A stretch of 64,000 bases of DNA, taken from NCBI GenBank assembly GCA_047967505.1, contig CM106540.1, one strand, 5' to 3'. This document shows, in pieces, positions 1-8,401 of the stretch (the first letter of the stretch is position 1; every line of letters begins with the position of its first letter). The position numbers were made by a program, and so were the translations under genes. Under the pieces are notes generated by a model. That model was not told where the DNA came from. It ran no database searches and worked only from the letters and a program-made list of their open reading frames with translations. The DNA is from Dipteris shenzhenensis (taxonomy: Eukaryota; Polypodiophyta; Polypodiopsida; Gleicheniales).

Positions 1-126
1 GCCCCTTTCCGTATTTCTTTTATTTTTTATTCAAAAGGCATGCAAATACAAGAATCGCACCGCAGTGCTTCAGTCCACAGATAGCCAACTGAATAATCTA
101 ATCACGGGCACTTCGTCCTGCTCTAC

Positions 127-417
127 TGTTGACGAGTATTTAGGCACCTAGGCTAAGTCAAAATCATGTGGTAGTTGGAAGGTCACAAGTCATATACATG
201 AGTGGCAGTTACAAAGAACCATAGTGGGAAAAGGATGTAGCTTTTGCTTCTATTCCAATGTTGGATGCTGTTCTTTGATGAGAAACTATATTTGGATAAC
301 TCTTTGTCTTCCGACTGTGATCCGACCATGATCCGACTGTGTATGCTTGTGCTTGCTTCATGTTAATGGTTGGAAAGGTGAAGTTCTAAAATGTTCAGGG
401 CTGAATGTACCCTGAAC
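127..417 (+). repeat. Left LTR of the 127-6481 element
   Basis: Starts TGTTGACGAG and ends CTGAACA. It matches 6057-6481 except for an internal deletion of roughly 140-150 bp corresponding to about 6159-6311 of the right copy, plus scattered substitutions. The first 126 bases of the window, before this LTR, show no feature I can identify. Confidence 0.72.
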
Positions 418-1600
418 ACATTTGGCGATCCTGCGATGAGTTCAAGCATTCAGCACTCCGAGAGAGAGAGACCAGCCTATTTTGGAAAACGGTACAGCCA
501 CTATGGGATGTGATTTGGATGAGGCACGCCAAAACGCTTGTCAATTTCCAGAAAGCTTCTTCAAGAGAGGCAAAGGTTCAATGAAGACTCAAGGGTAGTT
601 CTCTCTTGTTCCATGCATCTCGTTTCCGGCAAGGCACTGATCTGATTATGCCAAAGAGTGTGACGGCAAGCTCAAGATCATGCCAAAGGGTGTGACGGCA
701 AGCAAGAGACGGAATTTAGACTCTGTAATCCATATCCAGCATCAGGTTTTAAAGAAGTGTTAGTAATTGCAATCGCCAGGGATCCGAGTGTAATGAGCCG
801 GTTGAATCTCCCACTTCGGAAGGACAACCTGAACACAGTGGGTTCGGAATCTTTGAGGAAGTTGCTTTAAAAACAGATCTGGCTACTCCTCATTGCAACG
901 GAATAGATTCGGACATTCTCGTAGCAATGAATGCAAAATCTGGAGCTCATTCTTGCTTTGACAGGAAGAGAAGAGAAGAGAAGCAGTCGAGGGGAAGGGA
1001 TCTCTGAGAGACGGTGCAGATATGCGGCAGATTGAGGCCTCCGGTTGACTCCACAAGAAATTTTGCTGCCTTTGCATGTCGAATACATGCTTCCCTCCTT
1101 CGTAACTACTACCAAAGACCGTGCGGAAATGATACCAGCTGTTAACACTATAAAGTCTCCGGTGGCGTCCATTGCTATCCGTTATGTAGTGCAGAACTTC
1201 CTTTCCCACCTGTCAAACAGAGCGTTTGTTGAGCCTAGCATTGTGGGTGCAACAACTTTGGGCAGCTTCAAGAGATTGCGCTCTTGCTCATACTGACGAT
1301 GGTGTTGTTTTTTGAATCTGCAAACGATGGCGCTAAGTAATGGAAGTCCAATATGTACTTTGGATCTCAAGATTGGGTAAGGCATGAACCGATTGATTGT
1401 GAGCACAAAAGTGCAAGGAGTTGACGCTCACAAGTGAACAAAGCGTCAAAAAGATGCATGAAGGTTGCAACGCCCAGCGTTGATGCATACGGCTCGCTGA
1501 GCAAAGAACAAAAGTAACCCGGGGCAGAAGATGCAGCAGAGCAGGAAATTTGCTGGAGCGATGTATCTAAGCAAGCATATCGATGCAAGCAGAGCAGGGA
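418..1600. other. Element interior, no recognised gene
   Basis: This is the leader and interior of the LTR element. A 32-bp direct duplication lies at about 648-711 (unit beginning ATGCCAAAG). A diverged duplication sharing CAGCAAATT and CTGCTCTGC blocks lies near 1540-1610. Both strands hold open frames of 60-110 codons around 870-1590, but I recognise none. They may be further captured host DNA, since the stretch is richer in G and C than the AT-rich ORF region further along. Confidence 0.4.
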
Positions 1601-1639
1601 ATTTGCTAAATTGATGCTTCTAGGGGGGTTGGGGGTTTA

Positions 1640-2009
1640 AGAACGGCTGTTGCACCGGACGGGCTTTCTCTTCTGAAGGAACGTTACAGTGCTTTAAGAA
1701 GAAAAGGGGGAGCTATTGGTATACTCGAAGCCTGCGTGGTTGGGATTCCACACAGAAACATCAACGCCCAAAGTCAAGTTCACAGAAGCAGTGATCTTGG
1801 AAAGGTGAAGGCGAGGATGAGAATGACGATGCCCAGAAGTACTACGAGTCTCACTACTATGCCACAAGAGATGAACGCAAACTTGTGGCTTTTGTAGAAG
1901 GGAACATCCTCTTTTACTTCAGCTCCGAATACTGAGAACATAGGAGGCTTAATGCACTTCTTGTGGCCATCTGTGGAGCTTTGGTCACTTTTCATGTGTA
2001 AGATGTTCA
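1640..2009 (-). pseudogene. LEA_2 (NDR1/HIN1-like) gene fragment captured in the LTR element
   Basis: Read on the minus strand, one frame (down to about 1800) gives a cytosolic stretch followed by a strong membrane segment containing VVLLGIVILILAFTF. A second frame just downstream gives NLTLGVDVSVWNPNHAGFEY followed by TNSS and an NVPS stretch. A single membrane anchor followed by a beta-rich unit with the NPN motif and a GF.Y.NSS signature is what I know of LEA_2/NHL proteins of plant membranes. The two parts are out of frame, and the stretch between anchor and NPN unit is shorter than usual, so I infer a deletion with frameshift. The C-terminal part is missing. It abuts the opposite-strand UVR fragment at about 2010, which suggests the two were joined before or during capture. 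Confidence 0.62.
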
Positions 2010-2192
2010 AAGGGTCTTACTGTTGATTCAGACGGAAGGTATGGGAATGAAAACCTTGCTCAGGCGGACGAGTACATACTTGAAGCAGAATTGCAAGCTG
2101 CTATCAGTTCTGAGAACTACACAAAAGCTGCCAGACTGAGAGATGAACTCCAAACTTTACAAGAGGATAATAGGGCTAGAGTGATTGCCTAA
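2007..2192 (+). pseudogene. UVR-domain gene fragment captured in the LTR element
   Basis: An uninterrupted frame with no ATG of its own runs to a TAA at 2190-2192. It contains GNENLAQADEYILEAEL followed by QAAISSENYTKAARLRDEL, then a QTLQEDNRARV stretch. The spacing of acidic, aromatic and AA.LRDEL residues is the UVR motif (UvrB/UvrC-like helical hairpin). From memory, the closest sequence type is the UVR segment that precedes an NTF2/SnoaL-like domain in plant chloroplast proteins; a search would have to confirm this. Only this segment is present and the NTF2-like part is absent. I see no clear splice-site evidence in either direction, so whether it was captured from RNA or DNA is open. Confidence 0.66.
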
Positions 2193-2284
2193 CGCAAAAA
2201 ATTATAAAGCATTTGAACTAGGGGATTTGAATCTCATGCATAGAATATGGGAGCAGGTCTAATTTGGCCTGTAGTTGTCGGAAG

Positions 2285-2412
2285 ATAATCCAACCACAGT
2301 CCAACCATGTAGTCCGACCTACTTCAGCCCAACCTGCTTTAGTCCAACCTACTTCAGTCCGATCTGCTACAGTCCAATTCACTCGGTCCCAACCAGGTCC
2401 GAAATGTGTGTA
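2285..2412. repeat. 15-bp tandem array, GTCCRACCTRCTTYA type
   Basis: About seven to eight diverged units of 14-15 bp, each led by GTCCGAC or GTCCAAC, run head to tail. On the minus strand they read as a GWT/VGRT amino-acid repeat, but I do not think this is coding. The same GTCCGAC/GTCCAACT hexamers recur elsewhere in this element (300-340, 3480-3610, 5440-5630). Confidence 0.7.
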
Positions 2413-2668
2413 GCTGTAATAGATATTTGCGGATAACCTGGTTGACCTCGTGTGATAGGAGTGGAGAAAACGGAGCACCCATGATGTACTGGAAGAGAGG
2501 TACTCTATCCATGTGGAGCCCCAATCGCTCAAACCACCTCTCTACGCGTGCATACTAGCACCTCTGGTCCCCTCCTGCTGCCAGTGCCATAGAAGAGGAC
2601 AGAGCTATCCATGGTAGCCTGCTACGCCCAAAGGTGTAATCCCCATAATCCCTGACTCGTCGGTATAG
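2395..2668 (-). pseudogene. Fragment of a non-LTR reverse transcriptase C-terminal region
   Basis: The reverse complement matches 45137-45370 over its whole length. Shared features include a YGDYT stretch, RLPW.ALSS and a run reading LLSHEVNQ in the same relative places. It therefore derives from the same mobile-element family as the plus-strand relic at 44985-45860, where a CxxC-H-C knuckle identifies the region. Only the part upstream of that knuckle is present here. It has several stops and no independent start. Confidence 0.6.
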
Positions 2669-2677
2669 ATACGTGAT

Positions 2678-2708
2678 GGGGGTTTCCGTTTTTCGAGCAA
2701 AAACCCCC
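2678..2708. other. Short hairpin, GGGGGTTT / AAACCCCC
   Basis: An 8-bp perfect stem (2678-2685 with 2701-2708) closes a 15-nt loop in a GC-clamped, otherwise AT-rich setting. Its function is unknown. It lies between the non-LTR fragment and the gag-like ORF. Confidence 0.45.
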
Positions 2709-3019
2709 GAGCGACGAGCAGACAAAGGTGGGAGGGATCAAAATATATAGGCTCAATACCATTTTTCTCTGATTTTTGACTCGTTCTTCATAATCTGACA
2801 TGACAACATGATTCTACATGGTATAAGCTTTCAGCATATGATTTCAAATTTCAAAATGGCAAAGATTTGCTTGGCGGATTGAATTCCAACTTGTATGCAG
2901 TTGTTGGAAGACAGTCTGACACATTTTCAACTGCAAAATTCTCAAATCTGACTCATCTAAAGCATCAATTGGAGGTACATTTGACTCTTTTCTGGTTTAT
3001 ATCAACAAGTTTCATATTC

Positions 3020-3607
3020 ATGGCAAAGTCCAAGAAGAAAAGTTCGAGTAAGCAATGTACTTTATGTGGAATTGCTAATCATGGTCCAAAAGATTGTTAT
3101 CCATATTTTTGTACTCATTGCAAAAAACTCAGTCATCGGAGTAAATATTGTCCATCACTTTTGGATGACAAGTTCTATGATATCTTTCCGGCAATATGTG
3201 AAGAAAAATCTGATCGAAAGGTCAAGAAGATATTGGGTAAACTTGGCAAATATTATAATCTGCTTGATTGGAGGTCTAATCAATATATCAATGACATCCT
3301 AGAGCTTCAACACAGAGTTCAGATTTTGCAGTCTGAATATGGGCATGAAGAGGACAATGATTCCAATCCCGACTCATATTTCAAAGATGATGGTAAGATT
3401 TGCAATGATAATTCGGTGATTTCTGTTCATAATCAAATAGATGCAAATGTTTCAGATCAAAACCAATCGGACATTCAGTTCAAGCAGTCAAGTCAGACAG
3501 GAGTCCAACTACAGTTAGACTGGAGTGAGACAGCAAGCAGCGGACATTCAGTTCAAGCAGTCAGACTGAAGTCAGACAAGAGTCCAACTACAGTTAGACT
3601 GGAGTGA
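3020..3607 (+). CDS. Gag-like protein with two CCHC zinc knuckles
   Basis: The frame is open from 2867. I prefer the ATG at 3020, which gives 195 residues starting MAKSKKKSSSK, because the upstream part is AT-rich and hydrophobic and does not look like gag. Knuckle one is CTLCGIANHGPKDC and knuckle two CTHCKKLSHRSKYC. Both fit CX2CX4HX4C and are 5 residues apart (YPYF and the shared boundary), as in a nucleocapsid that binds RNA. The rest is acidic and Asn/Ser/Gln-rich. The last 40 codons contain a 70-80 bp in-frame direct duplication (about 3468-3540 and 3541-3622). No capsid domain is recognisable. The coding relics downstream (3630-5976) carry similar composition and probably belonged to the same polyprotein. 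Confidence 0.55.
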   Translation: MAKSKKKSSSKQCTLCGIANHGPKDCYPYFCTHCKKLSHRSKYCPSLLDDKFYDIFPAICEEKSDRKVKKILGKLGKYYNLLDWRSNQYINDILELQHRVQILQSEYGHEEDNDSNPDSYFKDDGKICNDNSVISVHNQIDANVSDQNQSDIQFKQSSQTGVQLQLDWSETASSGHSVQAVRLKSDKSPTTVRLE

Positions 3608-3629
3608 GACAGCAAGCAGCCCAAACAAT

Positions 3630-4014
3630 AGACAGTAAGTCTGACCAATTGGAAAGAAGTTCTTCAAAGTTTGAAAGCATGGTAGATGTGTATGAAGACT
3701 ATCCAATGCCTATAAGCTCAAGATCTTTTCATCGACAAATAAAGCAAGAAGAACTTGGATCAACAAATGATGATTAAGAGAATTGCTTTTCGACCGAAGA
3801 TGATCAAAATTCAGAAGAGACATATGACGAGTGTGCATGCTATGCCTTTGCACCATCTTTTGCCATTGATGTGATGTGGAAGCAAGAGAAGATCAATCCG
3901 GATGCAATCTTTGATGAGCCTGACTATAGGAATCCATACAACAAGCAAGGTTTGGGGTACATCTCTAATCTAATTCAAGTCAATGAAAGTATGTCAAAGC
4001 AATAAAGCTGATGT
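3630..4014 (+). pseudogene. Broken continuation of the acidic polyprotein
   Basis: In a frame different from the flanking ORFs, this stretch reads almost without stops, with one TAA near 3778. It holds an acidic Ser-rich part, a Cys-containing CACYAFAPSFAIDV run, and PYNKQGLGYISNLI near its end. It bridges the zinc-knuckle ORF and the next acidic ORF, so I read it as one former polyprotein cut by small indels. I recognise no family. Confidence 0.4.
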
Positions 4015-4621
4015 TGTTTCTGCTAATTATTCACTTCAATATGCAAAGAATGCAAATTTCATGTACGATGATGATGATGAAGAGGTTGAGCAGTATGCAG
4101 AAAGCTCAAGTGTTTTTTCTCTTTTGTATGGACCAATGGATCCAATACAATCGGAGACAAAAATGAATCATAATATGGATGCCAAGGATGATGATGATAT
4201 TTCAGCTCATAATGTTTCTGATGTTGATATGCAAGTTGATAAATATGTATGTGAGGAAGATGGTATTATTGAGCAGTTCCTATTGTCCATCAAGGATGAG
4301 AATGCTATGTTGGATAACCAATTTGTTCAAATGAGTAATGCAAATGGTCTGACATCAGTCCTACACAATCAAGAAGCTATTCTAGATAATCAAGCATCTA
4401 TTTCCAATGTTTGCAAATGCATGAAAGCTGAAAATGCTGATGAGGATACAAGCATTGATGAAAGGGCTACAGAAATGGTCCAGATTCAATATAATGAAGA
4501 AGAGAAGAACAAACAAAAGAAGTCAGAGGCTGAAGACCAATTGTTTGATGATGAAGAGAATGAAGTATTGAAGTTTCTTCTTGCTTTTGGGCATAATCAG
4601 ATTACTGATCAATTTCCATAA
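3983..4621 (+). CDS. Acidic ORF of unknown function in the LTR element
   Basis: 212 codons, strongly acidic, with runs such as YDDDDEEVEQYAE and DAKDDDDIS, and GAT/GAA-rich codon use like its neighbours. There is no membrane segment, no catalytic signature and no recognised domain. It shares reading phase with the zinc-knuckle ORF upstream and with the ORF that starts at 4670. It is probably part of the same element-encoded polyprotein and is not a host gene. Confidence 0.42.
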   Translation: MKVCQSNKADVVSANYSLQYAKNANFMYDDDDEEVEQYAESSSVFSLLYGPMDPIQSETKMNHNMDAKDDDDISAHNVSDVDMQVDKYVCEEDGIIEQFLLSIKDENAMLDNQFVQMSNANGLTSVLHNQEAILDNQASISNVCKCMKAENADEDTSIDERATEMVQIQYNEEEKNKQKKSEAEDQLFDDEENEVLKFLLAFGHNQITDQFP

Positions 4622-4669
4622 AATGGTGAGGGCTTTAACGGTCCAATTGTCTCAGAAAAGTCAAATGAA

Positions 4670-5245
4670 ATGCAACCAACAATGTTGACAGAAATTCAGA
4701 TTTCAAATGGCAAAATGCAAATGAATTCAGCTCAGTTATTGGGTAAAGCAAATGATGCAGACAATGTTTCTGAGGAAACATACTTTGAGGTGGTTTTACA
4801 AACAAAAATTCCAGATTTGATAAATGACACATCCGAGATATTTTTTGATACTTGTATTAAGTTTGAGGATGATTATATTGATGCAAAGAATCATGCTATG
4901 CAATCAGATTTTAGTTTATATTCAGGTCCCCTTGTTGGCAAAGATCCAGTTGGTTGGGAGGACTTGAGTGCAAAAGCACAAACTGTAAATTCAGAAATAA
5001 ATGCAAACAAAGATGATGCTAATGTTTATGCTGATGATTATGCTGATATTTATACAATGCAAAGGATGAAAAATGAGGGTAAATGGAAGAGCTTAACCCA
5101 GAGCCAGAAGAGCCCAAAATGGAGCCGAAACAGCCCAGAGGAGTCCCCTAATCACCTCTACTTCATACCAAAAATATGCAGACACTTAGCAAGTGTTCAA
5201 GGTAAAAAAATACAGCAAATGAATGCTTGGGAAAAGGAAAAATAG
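4670..5245 (+). CDS. Acidic ORF of unknown function, continuation
   Basis: 191 codons in the same phase as the preceding ORF and separated from it by a 48-bp gap with a stop. It is acidic in its first two thirds (repeated DDANVYADDYADIY-like runs) and basic near the end. I see no known domain. The likeliest reading is a third segment of the same degenerate protein of the 127-6481 element. Confidence 0.4.
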   Translation: MQPTMLTEIQISNGKMQMNSAQLLGKANDADNVSEETYFEVVLQTKIPDLINDTSEIFFDTCIKFEDDYIDAKNHAMQSDFSLYSGPLVGKDPVGWEDLSAKAQTVNSEINANKDDANVYADDYADIYTMQRMKNEGKWKSLTQSQKSPKWSRNSPEESPNHLYFIPKICRHLASVQGKKIQQMNAWEKEK

Positions 5246-5424
5246 CAAACAGAAATTCCGACATGTTTTAGGCAGTCTGATGAAGGTCGGATGCATTTTG
5301 AAGGTTGGAAACAGTCCAAAAGATGGATTTTCAGTATCATCTCAGTAAAAAGAAGTTCTGAAAGTATCAAGGTATTTGTGGTGATCTTTTATTCAGCAAA
5401 AGATGATCAAACAGTTGGCATTAT

Positions 5425-5976
5425 GTGGACAAAAATCTGACAGTCCAACCGCAACCCAATGATAGTCTGACTATCTATTCTCTTATTTCTGATGCATTTT
5501 TCAAAATCCGACTGGATAGCATATTCCTGAATTATATCAGCTTTATGGTCATGTTTTTGGATACTGTAATTGGAAAGATTTTGACAATCAGATTGGAGTC
5601 CGACAGTAGTCTGATGACAATCCAACTATGGCAGAATCTAGTAAAAAATCAGAATTCAGCCAAGGGATCAAAGCTCATTCAGAATTTAGTATTCCAATGG
5701 TTTGATCAAAGACAAATGCAAATAGTTCAAAGACAAATGAAGGATTTCTTTGAGGACTTGACACCGACACATGTTGCCAATGTTGGAGTTTCATCGACCT
5801 ATTCCTTTTTGCTTGATCAGAGCAATCAGTCCATTCCGTGCCCGTGGAATGTGAACATGTTGATTCATGCATGGTTCTATTTATTCATTTTGTATGAACT
5901 AGCATGGATGGCATTATATTTCATGGGTTCCCAACCCTGGCATGTAGCCATGAAATGGTACAATTGTAATCAATAA
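5425..5976 (+). CDS. ORF of unknown function near the right LTR
   Basis: 183 codons in a different phase from the acidic ORFs. Its first half contains repeats coded by the GTCCGAC/GTCCAAC-type motif (5440-5630). Its C-terminal 45 residues are hydrophobic, with HAWFYLFILYELAWMALYF as a likely membrane segment. A short hydrophobic protein between pol position and right LTR can be an envelope-like ORF, but nothing here identifies it as one. It could equally be a chance ORF. Low confidence. Confidence 0.28.
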   Translation: MDKNLTVQPQPNDSLTIYSLISDAFFKIRLDSIFLNYISFMVMFLDTVIGKILTIRLESDSSLMTIQLWQNLVKNQNSAKGSKLIQNLVFQWFDQRQMQIVQRQMKDFFEDLTPTHVANVGVSSTYSFLLDQSNQSIPCPWNVNMLIHAWFYLFILYELAWMALYFMGSQPWHVAMKWYNCNQ

Positions 5977-6056
5977 AACCTACACCATGGAGGTTAGGAA
6001 GGGTTCGAGTCTTCGTCTTTTTGTTCCAAAAAGGACTATCCACCGAGAGTGCCAGG

Positions 6057-6481
6057 TGTTGAGGGGTATTTAGGCACCTAGGCTAAGTCGAAGTCATGTG
6101 GTAGTTGGAAGGTCACAAGTCATATACATGAGTGGCAGTTACAAAGAACCATAGTGGGCAATTATAACTCCTTTTGGGATCTTCTTTGTAACAATTCTTG
6201 ATATGTAACAGTCAGACTGCTGTCTGACTATATTCAGCCTGCATATTTCCTTTTGGCAAGCTAAAGGCTGGTCATATGCTGATCTAGAGGATAATGGTCC
6301 ATGTTCTTGAAGGAAAAGGATGTAGCCTTTGCTTCTATTCCAATGTTGAATGTTGTTCTTTGATGAGAAACTATATTTGCATTGCTCTTTGTGATCCGAC
6401 TATGTATGCTTGTGCTTGCTTCATGTTAATGGTTGGAAAGGTGAAGTTCTAAAATGTTCAGGACTGAATGTACCTTGAACA
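6057..6481 (+). repeat. Right LTR of the 127-6481 element
   Basis: Starts TGTTGAGGGG after a purine-containing stretch (GAGAGTGCCAGG) and ends TTGAACA. It is the fuller LTR copy at 425 bp. The block at about 6159-6311 is missing from the left copy. Confidence 0.72.
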
Positions 6482-7614
6482 TCTGCAATCACACAAAAGG
6501 CATCCTAGTCCAGTGCAGCATTCCATGGCAGCCCTTCTTTCGAATTCGGCTAAGGGTTCTAACCTAGCAGCTCTGATAACCACTAGGGGAGTCCTGGTAG
6601 GAGAGAAATCAGTCCTATCTATCTGGGTAGCTCTGAGTACCCGTCAAGGCAGTCCTAGCAAGAAAGAAGCCAACAAAAAAACCACACATGGCTGTTCTTG
6701 GCATACAAAAAGGCCAATTGTGCAAAGCAAAAGGATCTGAAGGTTCTGAAGCAGTAGGAAAGCTCCCAAAAAGCAATCAACCGAAAGGGAAGCTCGGGAA
6801 ACCTTGGGAAAAAATAGCAAGCAGGGAAAAACGAAATTCCCTGGCATGATCTCTGGCACCCTAGCAGATGAAAATCAGCAAAGACGACCTTGGAAAACCA
6901 GCTGAAGAAGAATCGCCAACTCTAGAAGCCTCCTGGTGAAATTCGCAATTCCTGGAAGCACCTGGCTGGCCTTACAGATGAAGAAAACATGGAAGCGGAG
7001 TGCGGAAGACCACCGGAGCAACCCAGATCAGGAGAAATCTGAAAGCGATTTGCCAGAAGAGCTTTCTAACAAATTGTGAATTTCTGGAACAGGCTAGGGA
7101 GCTCCTGCAAACTGGGAAATTGCCTGGAACCAGCCTGTTGGCACCCAAAACACTGAATCATCCAATGTGGAAGCGGAAAGAAGCCTAGAAAAGTGTGCAA
7201 TCATCAACTGCCTGTCCTGGAAGGCACTCTGGTAAATTGCGATTTCAGCAATCAGCCCTAAACATGCTGCTAGTGGATTGCGATTTCTTGTAGCAGCACC
7301 TAGAAAAGGCGATTTTGCTGTCCTGAACCAAGGCAGGATTCCTAGGTGATGGCAAATCTCACAAACAGGCTCCCGAAAGTGTGTGGATAGCTGGGAAGCA
7401 AGAAGCCCTGCAGATAACAGGCACTGGGATTTTATCCCTCTCTAACCCTCAGATCCTTTGCCTTGGCCCATGGAATTAATTGCACTGAAGTGTCCTTTAT
7501 AGATTTAATCAGTTTGAGACCAGGTTAGTCACTGTAAATTCCTAAAAATTAGAAATTCATGTCCTCGTGACAAGAGGCTTCAAATTGGGCTATGCATAGT
7601 GGCCAGAAACTAGC
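6482..7614. other. No gene recognised
   Basis: About 1.1 kb right of the LTR element. It is rich in TCCTGG/CCTGGAA words and holds short frames only (up to 90 codons). I see no conserved motif, RNA gene or clear repeat boundary. Confidence 0.35.
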
Positions 7615-7690
7615 CATTCTACTGTGGATTTTGAAAAGCTTATGACAGGGTAGATTGGGATTTCTTAGAGGGCACTCTTCATCATTTTGA
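7615..7690 (+). pseudogene. Short LINE reverse-transcriptase fragment
   Basis: With one base missing in the AAAA run near 7633, the plus strand reads VDFEK then AYDRVDWDFLEGTLHHF. This is the conserved palm segment (KAYDRVDW) of plant L1-type reverse transcriptases. It differs from the matching part of LINE copies A-C here (AKAFDTVQWDF-like), so it is a remnant of another LINE family. Confidence 0.6.
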
Positions 7691-8401
7691 ATCCTTAGAG
7701 GGCATCATATATATATATATAGTGCCAAATGATATTGCTCCCCTTTGAGCACATTGTCACATAGATGTTGATTATGCATGGATAGCTTTAGTTACCCATA
7801 TGCAACATGACTATGGCAAGGATTTTATCCATAATCTCATAGAGGATGTTGGTAAAGCTAAAAGCACAGGTCAAGGATCGAAAGAAATTGGTCATTTCCG
7901 GGTAGTATCTCAAGATAAGACTGCTTGCCTATGTCAACCTAAACACCCTTCAATGCAATGAGTACAAAAAGATGGAAGAAACAACGGCTAGGTAGAGGGC
8001 TTTCATTGATAAGGTCTGCTCCTCAAAATATTTCCTTAGGGGCTTGCATTATAATAGGCAATCTGCAAATATTTGCCGCGTTAAAAATTTGGATGGTACC
8101 TGGACCACTTCCAGAGCACAACTTGCTAAGGCATGTGGAAGTCACTTTGCAAAACATTTGGGCAAGCTGATTCAAGATCACATGTTGTGATGTTGGCTCG
8201 GTAGGTGCTTCTTCAACATGTCACTCGAGCATGTGGAACATTGAAAATTCCGGGTTAGGATGGTCTAACGGTGGAGTTTGTTCTACGGTTTGGGTGGTCA
8301 TTTCACCGCATTACTATATAAGGTGAATCCCTACTCAGTAAGGTTTTATTCCCCGCAAACATATTACAGACATTATTGCCAAATTCCAATGCCTAAGCAA
8401 A
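7691..8401. other. No gene recognised between two LINE fragments
   Basis: Contains an (AT)n run near 7709-7722 and a 70-codon frame at 7958-8170 with no recognisable motif. It may be diverged LINE sequence, but I cannot align it to copies B or C. Confidence 0.3.

Larger units (their letters stand above)
127..6481 (+). mobile_element. Non-autonomous LTR retrotransposon with captured gene fragments
   Basis: Two direct repeats (127-417 and 6057-6481) share long identical blocks beginning TGTTGA and ending in GAACA, so they read as LTRs with TG...CA ends. Flanks are TCTAC on the left and TCTGC on the right, a 5-bp target duplication with one transition. Just inside the left LTR is TTTGGCGATCC, a TGG-type primer-binding site that I cannot assign to a tRNA with confidence. 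The interior has a gag-like ORF with two zinc knuckles but no protease, reverse transcriptase or integrase that I can find. It must therefore have moved in trans if it moved at all. The 5' half holds pieces of host genes. Orientation is taken from the gag-like ORF. Confidence 0.72.

Noticed and set aside
867-1406. Minus-strand frames that faintly resemble a LURP-one-related (tubby-like) protein
   Set aside because: Only short runs (MDATGDF, FDRWE) suggest it, in different phases and in doubtful order; not enough to name.
3930-3975. A KQGLGY run resembling a G-patch core as found in some retroviral-type proteases
   Set aside because: A single short run without the rest of the G-patch glycine pattern and without a protease nearby.
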